Assembly (NCBI RefSeq): GCF_025244845.1
Contig: NZ_CP104264.1
Coordinates: 620,001 to 684,000 of the forward strand
Direction of reading: 5' to 3'
Length of the DNA: 64,000 nucleotides
Origin: Arthrobacter sp. zg-Y1171
GTDB lineage: Bacteria; Actinomycetota; Actinomycetes; Actinomycetales; Micrococcaceae
In this document: one piece after another, positions 9,204 to 17,613 of the stretch
Layout of the letters: every line of letters begins with the position of its first letter
How positions within the stretch are numbered: the first letter of the stretch is position 1
Notes under the pieces: model-generated
The model's database searches: none
Told to the model about the DNA's origin: nothing
The model's input: only the letters and a program-made list of their open reading frames with translations
Position numbers and translations under genes: made by a program

Positions 9204-9568
9204 GATGAATCCTTTGCCTGCGGGCCGCCTTTCGCTGCGGCCTGTGCGTTGAGCACGGCGTCAAGGCTGCGGAACTGCTCCTCGCGGACCAGCCGGTACT
9301 GGCCGATCCAGGCGGTGAGTGCCTCCAACCGTGCGGGATTCAGGTGAACGGGCCGGCGCTGGGCGTCACGGCTGCGCGTGACCAGCTGCGCCTGCTCGAG
9401 GACCTGGATATGCTTCGAGATGGCCTGTTTGGAGATCTCGAAGGGTTCCGCCAGTTCGTTGACCGTGGCAGGGCCCCGGGAAAGCCGGGCGATGATCTGG
9501 CGGCGGGCCGGATCGGCCAGGGCCAGGAAGGCCTTGTCCAGAAGGGGTTCGTCGCTGTGGGAGTCCAT
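9200..9568 (-). CDS. ArsR-family winged-helix repressor
   Basis: 122 aa. The helix-turn-helix core reads L-A-L-A-D-P-A-R-R-Q-I-I-A-R-L, T-V-N-E-L-A-E-P-F-E-I-S-K-Q-A-I-S-K-H and L-E-Q-A-Q-L-V. There is no metal-binding Cys pair, so it is of the non-metal subgroup that usually precedes SRPBCC genes. It is first in a four-gene coupled operon and very likely represses it through the inverted repeat at 9595-9634. Confidence 0.93.
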   Translation of the reverse strand: MDSHSDEPLLDKAFLALADPARRQIIARLSRGPATVNELAEPFEISKQAISKHIQVLEQAQLVTRSRDAQRRPVHLNPARLEALTAWIGQYRLVREEQFRSLDAVLNAQAAAKGGPQAKDSS

Positions 9569-9594
9569 GCGATTCGGTCAGCTTCTGTAGACGT

Positions 9595-9634
9595 GTAATC
9601 AAGGTACTGGTTGTTCAACCTTGCGGTTGATTAC
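9595..9634 (-). promoter_or_regulatory. Probable ArsR operator (nested inverted repeats)
   Basis: GTAATCAA (9595-9602) is perfectly repeated inverted as TTGATTAC (9627-9634). Inside lie CAAGGT/ACCTTG (9600-9605, 9618-9623) and GGTTG-TT-CAACC (9609-9620). The element starts 27 bp upstream of the ArsR start codon, where a repressor would cover the promoter. Operator function is inferred from position and symmetry. Confidence 0.6.
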
Positions 9635-9903
9635 GAACGTACGACGGCGCCGGGGCCGGGTCAAGGGGTTTTCGGCAATTTCGGTCGGTGAGGGTGGGCG
9701 GGAACACCGCTAGGAGGGGCGTCCGGAGAGCCCGGAGGCGAGGACTCCGGTGCCGCAGGCGCCTCAGCAGCATCCGGGCGCAGGCCTCGTCTATGGTTTG
9801 TTGCTGATGTCGGCAGGCCGCGGTAGTCAGCGGTGTCCTCGGAGATCCTTCGTATCCGGAGGGCGCGGCGTGGAACGCCTTCGGACGAGGGGAGAACGGG
9901 CTG

Positions 9904-10008
9904 ATGGTCGACTATGCCGTCAGCACGAGCCACCGGGCAATAACCCTGCACGGGGAGTGCTCCAGCCATCCGTCCATGCAGAACGACGTCTCCCGGAACG
10001 CACCCTAA
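9904..10008 (+). CDS. Possible very small protein (34 aa)
   Basis: ATG at 9904 is preceded by GGGGAG about 9 nt upstream, and the frame stops at 10006-10008, just before the stop of the convergent oxidase gene. The peptide begins M-V-D-Y-A-V-S-T-S-H-R-A-I-T-L-H and has a non-random look, but there is no family to compare with. The rest of the gap (9635-9903) shows no feature I can support. Confidence 0.3.
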   Translation: MVDYAVSTSHRAITLHGECSSHPSMQNDVSRNAP

Positions 10009-10012
10009 GTCG

Positions 10013-11407
10013 TTACCCGGTCGGCACGATGTTGTGGTTCCGCCGGAAGAGGTTCTGCGGGTCGTAGGCGGTCTTCAGCGCGGTGAGCCGGGCCAGCTTG
10101 TCCGGGCCGTAGACGGACGGGGCGGTGCCCTGCGCCACCGGATCCTCGGCGCCCATGAAGTTCACGTACTGCGCGCCGGAGGAGAACGGCTCCACCGCCT
10201 TCGCCACCCCTCGGACAAAAGCCGTACGGGCGGCGTCGTCCGCCGGGTCCTGCCAGAAGCCGTAAATGTTCAGCCAATAGGGGGCATCCCTTGTGGGAAA
10301 GGCGGTGGCGTCGTCCGCCACCCGGCCGTAGGCGCCACCCAGATGGTGGATGTCAAAGCCGGTCCCGTGCCAGGTCTGCTCGCAGCCGGCGCGGACCAGG
10401 GCGTCGATGGCGGCGTCATCCAGCCGGTCGATGGAGGCGTTTTTCCAGTAGGCGCGTGAGCCTGGCGGGAAGGTTGAGTCCATGGCCGTCTGCCAGTCGG
10501 ACCAGGGCACCGCTTCCACTGCTTCAATGTCAGGGGGAGCTGCCGCGGTAAGCTGCCGGATCAACGCGGCGCCGGCCTCCTGATCCGGGTCCGCCCAGGC
10601 GAGTCCGATCACCATCAGCGGCTGGTCTCCCATGTCCCATTCCTCGATCGGTACCAGGCAGCTGATGATGGTGGTCATTTCATCGGGCAGGCCGGCCGCC
10701 CACGCGTCATAGGCGCGCAGCGCAGAGCGCCAGTGCATATTGCCGTACGCCAGGTTCCCGGTGAGGACCTGCGGGGGCAGCGGATGCGCCTGGAAGGTAA
10801 AATACGACACGACACCGAAGTTCCCGCCGCCGCCGCGAAGCCCCCAGAACAGTTCCGAGTGATCATCGGCGGATGCGTGGACCTCCTCGCCGCCGGGGGT
10901 GACGACGTCGGCAGCCTCCAGGTTGTCGATGCTCAGTCCATGCGCGCGGGTCAGCCAGCCGACACCACCGCCGAGGGTCAGCCCGGCCACCCCCGTGCCG
11001 GAAACGACGCCCATGGGAACGGCCAGGCCGTAGGGTTCGGTGGCGGCGTCGACATCGCCCATGGTGGCTCCCGCCTGCACCGTAACGGTGCCGCTGTCCG
11101 CGTCTACGCTGACGTCCCGCAGGCCACCCATATCCAGCACGACGCCGTCGGCGACCGTGCCGTTGCCGGCGACATTGTGCCCTCCGCCGCGGACCGCCAG
11201 CGGCAGGTCCCACTGCTGCGCAAAGGCGAGGACCGCGGCAATATCCTCGACGGAAGCAACGCGCACCACCATCGCCGGCAGGACGTCGATCATGCCGTTC
11301 CAGACGCGGCGGGCGTCGTCGTAAGTCTCGTCCTGGGGCAGGACAACGGAACCGGACAGGGAAGTCCGCAGGGCTGCGACGGCGTCAGGGGAGAGTTCGG
11401 GGACCAT
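10013..11407 (-). CDS. FAD-binding oxidoreductase with BBE domain
   Basis: 464 aa. The PCMH-type FAD domain carries R-G-G-G-H-N (the His that covalently holds FAD in this family) and the G-G-G-V-G-W-L-T-R-A-H-G-L-S-I-D-N-L signature. The C-terminus has the berberine-bridge-enzyme motif Y-G-P-D-K-L-A-R-L and Y-D-P-Q-N-L-F-R-R-N-H-N-I. No signal peptide is seen. The ATG at 11407 is preceded by AGGTGG. Such enzymes oxidise sugars, alcohols or alkaloid-like compounds with O2; the substrate is unknown. It is divergent from the GH3 gene. Confidence 0.9.
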   Translation of the reverse strand: MVPELSPDAVAALRTSLSGSVVLPQDETYDDARRVWNGMIDVLPAMVVRVASVEDIAAVLAFAQQWDLPLAVRGGGHNVAGNGTVADGVVLDMGGLRDVSVDADSGTVTVQAGATMGDVDAATEPYGLAVPMGVVSGTGVAGLTLGGGVGWLTRAHGLSIDNLEAADVVTPGGEEVHASADDHSELFWGLRGGGGNFGVVSYFTFQAHPLPPQVLTGNLAYGNMHWRSALRAYDAWAAGLPDEMTTIISCLVPIEEWDMGDQPLMVIGLAWADPDQEAGAALIRQLTAAAPPDIEAVEAVPWSDWQTAMDSTFPPGSRAYWKNASIDRLDDAAIDALVRAGCEQTWHGTGFDIHHLGGAYGRVADDATAFPTRDAPYWLNIYGFWQDPADDAARTAFVRGVAKAVEPFSSGAQYVNFMGAEDPVAQGTAPSVYGPDKLARLTALKTAYDPQNLFRRNHNIVPTG

Positions 11408-11792
11408 GCGGCCCACCACCTTTGGGCGGCACACCGCCGGACGCCGGGATGGTGTCCGGTCCTTTGGTTTTCCTGCCGCGCTTGGGAAGAATTCTTCGCC
11501 TGGTACGGCGGGGAATCAAGGGCGGCCCCCAACCTTAGGGTGGGTCGCCGGGCTAATCCGCGCCTCCCGCAACCGATACCGCGAACCTTGGTTGTCCCTT
11601 CCCATCCCGCCCCATAGCGTCCTTCCTGCACTCGCACCGCCGTCCCGCCACCCGGAACGGCACGTCAGCTGCACGGGCCGCCCGTCGGGGAGGGGCCAAC
11701 CCGTTCTGCGAACTCTCGCATCTTTGCCGGATGCGGCAACTGACACCGCTGCGCCCCTGGGGGTGAACGCGGCCCAGTATGAGGGAACCGCC
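11408..11792. other. Divergent intergenic region (oxidase / GH3)
   Basis: About 385 nt. It must hold the promoters of two divergent genes. The open frame running through it toward the GH3 start is Arg/Pro-rich without a start site and does not resemble protein. I see no clear palindrome or hairpin. Confidence 0.5.
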
Positions 11793-14561
11793 ATGCATCA
11801 ACGAAAGAAATCAGTACGACTCGGGCTGGCGTCGCTTGCGGCGATGCTGGTTGCCGGAAGCCTTTATCCCGCCGGTGCCGCTGCGGCACCCTTAACACCC
11901 GAAACCCGGGTGGCGCTCCCGTCCCAGGCGCCGCCGGGCATGCCGTGGATGGACCCGGAACTGACGCCGGATGAGCGGGCGGACCTGGTGGTCGCCGTGA
12001 TGACCTTGGAACAAAAGGTGACCTACCTGATCCAAAGCGGCGGGCCGGGACTGCCGGAACTAGGCCTGCCGCCCATCCGCAGCAAGGACGGCTGCTGCGG
12101 ACTCGCCCTGGAAACCCAGGACACCACGGCGCTGCCGGCCGGAGTGGGACTTGCGTCCTCCTTCAGTCCGGAACTCGCCCAGGCCTACGGCGCCGTGGGC
12201 GGAGAAGAAGCCCGGGCGACCGGCTACAACGCCATCGCCGGCCCCACCATGGACCTGGTCCGGACGCCCTTCAACGGGCGGATGTGGGAAGACCTCGGCG
12301 AGGACCCGATGCTGAGCGGCGACATTGCCGCGGGGCAGGTCCAAGGGGAGCAGAGCGCGGACATCTCGGCGCTTCCCAAGCACTACAACCTGAACAATTT
12401 TGAGACCCGCCGCGGGCACGTGAATGTCCTGGTGGACGAGCGGACCCTGCAGGAGACCTACACCCGACCCTGGGAAACCATGGTGAGCGAGGGTGATCCC
12501 GGCGCCATTATGTGCTCTTTCAACCGGGTGAACGGGCCGTTCGCCTGCGGCAATGACACGCTGCTCAACCAGATCCTCAAGGGCCAGCTGGGTTTCCCGG
12601 GATTCGTCTCCTCGGACTTCAACGCCGCCCACAGTCTCGAGGACTACGCGGCGGGGCTCGACGTCGCCGGGCCGGGCCTCGAATTCTCCGGGCCCGCGCT
12701 CCTGGCGGCGGTGCAGAACGGCCAGGTCTCCGAGGAACGGGTGACTGACGCCGCCCGCCGGGTGGCCCGCACCATGTTCGCCAAGGGCATCGTGGATGAC
12801 CCGCCGGTCGGCTCCTTCATCAACCCGCAGCCGGCCGACCCGCCGGTGCCCGCGGAAATGCTCGACGAGCACGCCGCGGTGGCGGAACAGGCCGCCCTGG
12901 AAGCGGCGGTGCTTTTGAAGAACGAGGACAGGACGCTGCCGCTGGACGACGACGCCGGCTCCGTGGCGGTCATCGGTTCCGACGCCGATTGGTACATCGA
13001 CGGCGGCGGCAGCGGTGCGATTCCCAACCCCGCCCGGCTGACCACCATCCTGGACGGGATCACCGCGCGGGCTGCCGGATCAGCCGTCGAGTGGGCACCC
13101 GGTACGGATCCGGTGTCCCTGGGCGACACGATTCCCGGCCCGCCGCCGGTTCCCAGCGGAGTGCTGACGGACGTGTCCGCGAGCTACTGGACCGGGATCA
13201 ATACCTTCGAAGGCGAACCGGCGCTGGCCCGGGATGAGCTGCAGGTGAATCTGCGGACCGGCATCTCGGCCGATACCATCAACACCTCCCAGGTACCGGG
13301 GATCGGGGCGCAGCTGGCATCCCAGCCGATTTCCGTTCGTTGGACCGGCACCCTGGCGGCTCCGACCACGGGAAGCTACACCCTGTCCCTGACCCATCTG
13401 GGCACCGCCCGGCTGTTCCTGGATGACCAGGAAGTCATCACCGGACCGGCGGCGCCCTTCGGCACCCAGGAAGTGACCGTGGACCTGACCGCCGGACAGA
13501 ACGTGGCCGTGCGGATCGACTACACCACGGACGCGCCGAACCAGTTCAACGGCGGACTCAATGACCAGCCCGGGGCCATGATGCGTTTCGGCTGGACGCC
13601 GCCGGAGGATGTCCTGCCGCCGGCCATGGCCGAAGCGGTGGCTCTCGCCGCCGAGTCCGAAGTGGCCGTGATCGTGGCGCGGGACTACACCGGGGAGGCC
13701 GCTGACCGCGGGTCGCTGGTGCTTCCGCAGGACCAGGACCGGCTCATTTCGGCGGTCTCGGCAGTGAACCCGAATACCGTCGTCGTACTGGCGACGAGCG
13801 GTCCGGTGACTATGCCGTGGATCGAGGACGTCCCGTCGGTGATGGAAATCTGGTACCCCGGGCAGGCACAGGGAACGTCGACGGCGGCGCTGCTGTTCGG
13901 CGACGCGAACCCGTCCGGCAAGCTGCCGGTCACCTTCCCGGCCAGCGATGAGCAGGCCGTCCAGGTGGCACCGCCTAACCCGTTCTCGCTCATTGAGATC
14001 GTGGACCCCGAGGTGCCCTACGTTGAGGGTGTGTTTGTGGGCTACAAGGGCTACCTCGAGCAGGGGCTGACACCACTGTTCCCCTTCGGACACGGCCTGT
14101 CCTACACCAAGTTCGACTACGGGAAACTGCGGACCACGCACAAGGTGGACGCCTCCGATCCGGAGGCAGCGGTTTCGGTGCGGGTATGGAACACGGGGCA
14201 CTACACCGGTGAAGAAACACTGCAGGTGTACGTGGGCAACCTGCCCACCGATGTTCCGACGCCGGACCTGCAGCTCGCCGGGTACGGCAGCGTGACGCTC
14301 GCGCCGGGGGAGTCGGACCGGGTGGAGATCGAACTGGATCCGCGGTCGCTGCAGTACTGGGACGAGACGGAGAGCGCGTGGGTAACCCCCACCGGGGAGG
14401 TCCCTATCTATGTGGGCCGCTCGGTGGAGGATCTCCGGCTGGCCGGAAGTCTCTACGTCAGTGACAGGCACGGCGGCCATCACGGCCACCACGGACACCA
14501 CGGCCATCCGAGCCACCACGCTGGCTGGGGCGGCGGAGGGCACGGGGGAGGCCGCGGCTAG
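11793..14561 (+). CDS. Secreted GH3 glycosidase with PA14 insert and His/Gly-rich tail
   Basis: 922 aa from the ATG at 11793. A Sec signal peptide (M-H-Q-R-K-K then a hydrophobic stretch ending A-A-A-A-P, about residue 34) marks export. The GH3 N-terminal barrel has the nucleophile in G-F-V-S-S-D-F (Asp275) and K-H-Y-N at about 197. The C-terminal alpha/beta domain is split by a PA14-type carbohydrate-binding module (about 500-600, with V-R-W-T-G-T-L and T-G-S-Y-T-L-S-L). A fibronectin-III-like domain follows (about 795-870). The last 30 residues are His/Gly repeats, possibly metal-binding. Likely substrates are beta-glucosides; specificity cannot be read. Confidence 0.92.
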   Translation: MHQRKKSVRLGLASLAAMLVAGSLYPAGAAAAPLTPETRVALPSQAPPGMPWMDPELTPDERADLVVAVMTLEQKVTYLIQSGGPGLPELGLPPIRSKDGCCGLALETQDTTALPAGVGLASSFSPELAQAYGAVGGEEARATGYNAIAGPTMDLVRTPFNGRMWEDLGEDPMLSGDIAAGQVQGEQSADISALPKHYNLNNFETRRGHVNVLVDERTLQETYTRPWETMVSEGDPGAIMCSFNRVNGPFACGNDTLLNQILKGQLGFPGFVSSDFNAAHSLEDYAAGLDVAGPGLEFSGPALLAAVQNGQVSEERVTDAARRVARTMFAKGIVDDPPVGSFINPQPADPPVPAEMLDEHAAVAEQAALEAAVLLKNEDRTLPLDDDAGSVAVIGSDADWYIDGGGSGAIPNPARLTTILDGITARAAGSAVEWAPGTDPVSLGDTIPGPPPVPSGVLTDVSASYWTGINTFEGEPALARDELQVNLRTGISADTINTSQVPGIGAQLASQPISVRWTGTLAAPTTGSYTLSLTHLGTARLFLDDQEVITGPAAPFGTQEVTVDLTAGQNVAVRIDYTTDAPNQFNGGLNDQPGAMMRFGWTPPEDVLPPAMAEAVALAAESEVAVIVARDYTGEAADRGSLVLPQDQDRLISAVSAVNPNTVVVLATSGPVTMPWIEDVPSVMEIWYPGQAQGTSTAALLFGDANPSGKLPVTFPASDEQAVQVAPPNPFSLIEIVDPEVPYVEGVFVGYKGYLEQGLTPLFPFGHGLSYTKFDYGKLRTTHKVDASDPEAAVSVRVWNTGHYTGEETLQVYVGNLPTDVPTPDLQLAGYGSVTLAPGESDRVEIELDPRSLQYWDETESAWVTPTGEVPIYVGRSVEDLRLAGSLYVSDRHGGHHGHHGHHGHPSHHAGWGGGGHGGGRG

Positions 14562-14594
14562 GATCGGTTACCGCTGAACCCCAACTGGAAAGCA

Positions 14595-14644
14595 AAGGGC
14601 CTCCCGGAACGACTATTCGTCGTCCGGGAGGCCCTTAACTTTTT
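14595..14644 (+). terminator. Rho-independent terminator after GH3
   Basis: AAGGGCCTCCCGGA pairs with TCCGGGAGGCCCTT (14595-14636). The inner ACGAC/GTCGT extends the stem with one bulged base, and AACTTTTT follows. It lies 33 nt after the GH3 stop and ahead of the convergent SNase gene end. Confidence 0.85.
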
Positions 14645-14658
14645 GATGCGGTGCGCCT

Positions 14659-15702
14659 CTAGCAGGGCTTCCAGGATTTGCCGCCGGGCGCGTAGCAACG
14701 CGGTCCGGTGTAGCCCGGGTACGGGTTGGTCTGCGCAGGGGGCGCCACATACTGCGGTGCAGGTGCCGGTGCCGCCGCCCGCCGGTTTGCTTCCGCCTGG
14801 GCCGCAGCCTGCCGGTCCGCTTCGGCCTGGGCCGCTATCCGGTTTGCCTCAGCCTGTTCCGCCGCGATCCGTTCTTCTTCAGCCGCGGCCTGGCGCTGAG
14901 CTTCCTCCGCGGCTAGGCGCTCCTCATCCAGGGCAACCAGCGTTTCATGCTGCGAATGGATTTTGGTTTTCGCCGCCGCAGCACGGCCCATAAGTGAAGC
15001 CCGCTCCGTCTCGGAAAGCGCAGCCCAGACCATCGATTCGCCGGCCTTGGACGCGGCTTCAAGGGCGTCGAAGCCCTCGTCTACGGTTTTCGCGACAGCG
15101 TAGGCAGCGGTTACGGCCGCAGCGATCCCTGCCGAGGTGCCATTGGAGACGGCCTCCTCGGCGGCGTCTTCAAGCGCGCTGACCTGGGCAGGCACAGTGC
15201 ACTCAACCTCCGGGCTGAACAGCCCGGCCTGATTGTCCCGCGCTTCTTCGTAGGCTGCGTCCACGGGAGGGCGGAACTTGGCGTTCGGCTCGTAGGTCAC
15301 GGGAATACCGAAACCGTGGCGGGCCACCTCTGCGTTCATAAGGCGGTCATCGGCGTCGTACACCCCGGCGAGGGTGCGTCCGTAGCGGTCCTCACGCTCG
15401 ACGTCGAACTCCAAAGTGACCGTGCTGCCGGGAGGCAGGGCCTCCTCCAGGAAGGTTGTTGCTTCCGGACCCAGGCACTCGACAGCCTTGTCGGGATCCT
15501 TGGTTTCCGGAGTGTCCACGTTGAGCAGACGGACGGTGAGTTCCTCGTTCTCGAAGTCGACCACGAGGGTGTCGCCGTCAATGACGCGGACGACTTCCGC
15601 TGTGTTCGACTTATCCGCGGTCGATGCCGAGGAGCATCCCACCGCCGAAGCTGCAACGACGACGGCCGCGGCTGCGGCCAGCGCTGCTTTGCTGCTGATC
15701 AT
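14659..15702 (-). CDS. Secreted SNase-like (thermonuclease) lipoprotein
   Basis: 347 aa. A lipoprotein signal ends in S-A-V-G-C (Cys23). The staphylococcal-nuclease fold follows: V-I-D-G-D-T-L at 40-46, catalytic Arg58 and Glu66 in V-R-L-L-N-V-D-T-P-E-T, and Arg109 in D-R-Y-G-R-T-L-A. The R-x7-E spacing matches SNase. After about residue 170 comes an Ala-rich part and a Glu/Ala/Gln/Arg coiled coil, ending C-Y-A-P-G-G-K-S-W-K-P-C, a short two-Cys motif that may be disulfide-bonded. GGGGAAAAA precedes the ATG. It is the second surface nuclease in this window. Confidence 0.9.
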   Translation of the reverse strand: MISSKAALAAAAAVVVAASAVGCSSASTADKSNTAEVVRVIDGDTLVVDFENEELTVRLLNVDTPETKDPDKAVECLGPEATTFLEEALPPGSTVTLEFDVEREDRYGRTLAGVYDADDRLMNAEVARHGFGIPVTYEPNAKFRPPVDAAYEEARDNQAGLFSPEVECTVPAQVSALEDAAEEAVSNGTSAGIAAAVTAAYAVAKTVDEGFDALEAASKAGESMVWAALSETERASLMGRAAAAKTKIHSQHETLVALDEERLAAEEAQRQAAAEEERIAAEQAEANRIAAQAEADRQAAAQAEANRRAAAPAPAPQYVAPPAQTNPYPGYTGPRCYAPGGKSWKPC

Positions 15703-15974
15703 TAATTTTTCCCCAACTGTTGAAACTATCCCTCAGAACCTATCGGCCGGGGGTTGTTCACCCGGTAGGGGAGCCGAAGTGTTTTGGGTCACCTGAACGA
15801 CGAGTGCCAGGCGTTTCGGAAGGTGCCGTCGTTACAGTTTCGGTGCTTCCGAATCGCCGAAAGCGGGGCAATCCGGGGGCTGTAACTGAAACAATAGGGA
15901 AGGCGGCTTACTGGTTACTTGTTCGATGCCGCCCGTACCACCAGAGTCTCGTGCCCAGGAATGGAGCCCCCCAA
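15703..15974. other. Structured intergenic region
   Basis: 272 nt between divergent genes. It holds nested inverted repeats: GTTACAG (15831-15837) with CTGTAAC (15880-15886), and TTCGGAAG (15815-15822) with CTTCCGAA (15846-15853), plus a CCGGG/CCCGG pair near 15745-15766. These could fold as RNA or serve as operators. I recognise no known riboswitch. Confidence 0.45.
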
Positions 15975-16364
15975 GTGTCACCCGAATCAGCCCAGCCGTT
16001 TGAAGTTTCCGAAACGGACCGCGTCACCGTCTACGGTGCGAAGAACTTTCCCGAGGTGGCCGGGCTGCTGCCGGACTCCGCGTTCCTCGCCGAGGATGAC
16101 GGGCGCTTCCCGGCCGACGTCGTGCTGCTGTTCGTAGCTTCCGCGGCCGATCTGGCACATGAACTGGCCAAGGCGGCCGCCGCCGTTGAGCCCGGCGGAT
16201 CCCTCTGGGTCTGCTATCCGACGGCGGAGGTCGACGGCGGCGCGCCGGACCTGAACCGGGACACCGTGGCTTCCCTCGTGGAAACGAATGACTGGGAGCC
16301 GGTGGGCGACGCCGTGCTCAGCAGCGAGTGGTCTGCCGTGCGCGGGCGGCCCGCGGGGAAGTAA
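15975..16364 (+). CDS. Uncharacterised protein, DUF3052-like fold
   Basis: 129 aa from GTG at 15975 with GGAG 8 nt upstream. The core V-V-L-L-F-V-A-S-A-A-D-L then V-E-P-G-G-S-L-W-V-C-Y-P and a closing S-S-E-W-S-A-V-R-G-R-P resembles the DUF3052 group of small actinobacterial proteins (hydrophobic strand, helix, G-G-x-x-W, then W-S-A at the end). That match is from memory. No catalytic residue is evident and the role is unknown. Confidence 0.6.
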   Translation: MSPESAQPFEVSETDRVTVYGAKNFPEVAGLLPDSAFLAEDDGRFPADVVLLFVASAADLAHELAKAAAAVEPGGSLWVCYPTAEVDGGAPDLNRDTVASLVETNDWEPVGDAVLSSEWSAVRGRPAGK

Positions 16365-16492
16365 ACGGGGCAGCCGGACCGCGTAGCTTCGCTGCGAAAT
16401 ATCGCTGCGGAATTAGGTCCGGCGGGTTCCGCAGGGATGGAGGTCGGCGCATACTCGGGAGCATCCGATCCGTCACCCGTAAGGAGACAACC

Positions 16493-16915
16493 ATGTCCAC
16501 CCTGATGAACCCCTACCTCAGCTTCCGGGACAACGCCGCCGAAGCGATGGCGTTCTACCAGGACGTTTTCGGAGGAACGCTGGAAAGCTCCACCTTCGGT
16601 GACATGAACATGGCCGAGGATCCGTCCGAGGCAAACAAGATCATGCACTCCTCCCTGACCACTGACAACGGCCTGGTGTTAATGGCTTCGGACACGCCGA
16701 ACAGCATGAATATGGACCAGGGCAGCAGCTACTCCATCTCCCTCAGCGGTGATAACGGGGAGGAGCTGCGCGGGTACTGGGACAAACTGCTCGACGGCGG
16801 CCAGATGACCATGCCGCTGGAAAAGGCGCCGTGGGGAGATATGTTCGGCATGCTGACCGACCGGTTCGGAACCAGCTGGATGATCAGCATTGAGACTGAG
16901 GACTCTAGCCGCTGA
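16493..16915 (+). CDS. VOC-family protein, PhnB-like
   Basis: 140 aa, typical PhnB length. Visible are P-Y-L-S-F-R-D-N-A-A-E-A-M-A-F-Y-Q-D-V-F-G-G, I-M-H-S-S-L, G-D-N-G-E-E-L and W-G-D-M-F-G-M-L-T-D-R-F-G-T-S-W-M, the PhnB/DUF3319-like VOC pattern. AAGGAG precedes the ATG by 6 nt. It stands alone. PhnB-like proteins are small, mostly uncharacterised binding or isomerase-like proteins. Confidence 0.88.
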   Translation: MSTLMNPYLSFRDNAAEAMAFYQDVFGGTLESSTFGDMNMAEDPSEANKIMHSSLTTDNGLVLMASDTPNSMNMDQGSSYSISLSGDNGEELRGYWDKLLDGGQMTMPLEKAPWGDMFGMLTDRFGTSWMISIETEDSSR

Positions 16916-16973
16916 ACCGCCTCCAGCCCCTGGGCCGCCCGGCACTTTGAGCCGCCGCCTTCACAGCGGCGGC

Positions 16974-17510
16974 TCAGCTGCTGTCTCCGCCGGACTGCGT
17001 CGCCGCCCACTCCGCGACCCGGCGGGCGCTCTCCTCTTCGGAAAGGTCCTCCACCCGGGACATCACCGACCAGCGGACCCCGAACGGGTCACGGATACTG
17101 GCGAAGCGGTCTCCCGAGACGAAGGTCGTCAGTGGTTCGCGGATAACGGCGCCGGCCGCCACCGCCCGGGAGACGGTCTGGTCCGCATCGGCACAGTAGA
17201 GCCCGAGCGAGTAGCAGTCGTTGTCCCCTTCCGGCGGAAGCACCAACCCGAAAGCGGGATTGGGCTCGCCCAGCTGCAGCCGGCCCAGGCCGAAGTCCAG
17301 ATCGACGTGCACCACCGTGCCGTCCATCTCGGTCACGTCCATTACCCGGGCCCCGAACACGTCGCGGTAAAACGCAATGGCGTTTCGGGCATCCGGTACG
17401 GCCAGGAACGGGGTCAGGGTGGTGGCACCGTGCGGAATCCCGCCGGTGGTGTGTTGTCCGGTGAGGCCGGTGATGGTTTCGTCTGAAGCAGTGTTGTCTA
17501 TGAATGTCAT
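16974..17510 (-). CDS. VOC-family protein, PhnB-like
   Basis: 178 aa. After about 30 unrelated N-terminal residues the VOC domain begins T-P-F-L-A-V-P-D-A-R-N-A-I-A-F-Y-R-D-V-F and ends S-I-R-D-P-F-G-V-R-W-S-V-M. The tail (E-D-L-S-E-E-E-S-A-R-R) is charged. It is transcribed divergently from the AraC-type regulator, which probably controls it. Confidence 0.87.
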   Translation of the reverse strand: MTFIDNTASDETITGLTGQHTTGGIPHGATTLTPFLAVPDARNAIAFYRDVFGARVMDVTEMDGTVVHVDLDFGLGRLQLGEPNPAFGLVLPPEGDNDCYSLGLYCADADQTVSRAVAAGAVIREPLTTFVSGDRFASIRDPFGVRWSVMSRVEDLSEEESARRVAEWAATQSGGDSS

Positions 17511-17549
17511 GCTGCAAAGCTAGGCAGCAGCAGTAGGGCGGCGCTTGAA

Positions 17550-17574
17550 GATTCGCGACAATACGATTCACGAC
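17550..17574. promoter_or_regulatory. Tandem direct repeat, candidate AraC half-sites
   Basis: GATTCGCGAC (17550-17559) and GATTCACGAC (17565-17574) are direct repeats differing at one base with a 15-bp period, in the gap between the divergent VOC and AraC-type genes. Tandem half-sites are typical of AraC regulators, but the spacing is shorter than the usual 21 bp, so the assignment is tentative. Confidence 0.4.
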
Positions 17575-17613
17575 CGCCGGCAGCAGCCGAATAACCGGAG
17601 AAATGAGCAGGCT

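Noticed and set aside
11406..11792. Extension of the GH3 gene to 1051 aa
   Set aside because: It has no ribosome site, and the signal peptide starts at 11793.
13080..14543. Long minus-strand frame inside GH3, with similar ones at 19969-21714, 27518-29062 and 42901-44061
   Set aside because: These are antisense shadows of GC-rich genes: no motifs, His/Arg/Gly-rich translation, and a clear gene on the other strand.
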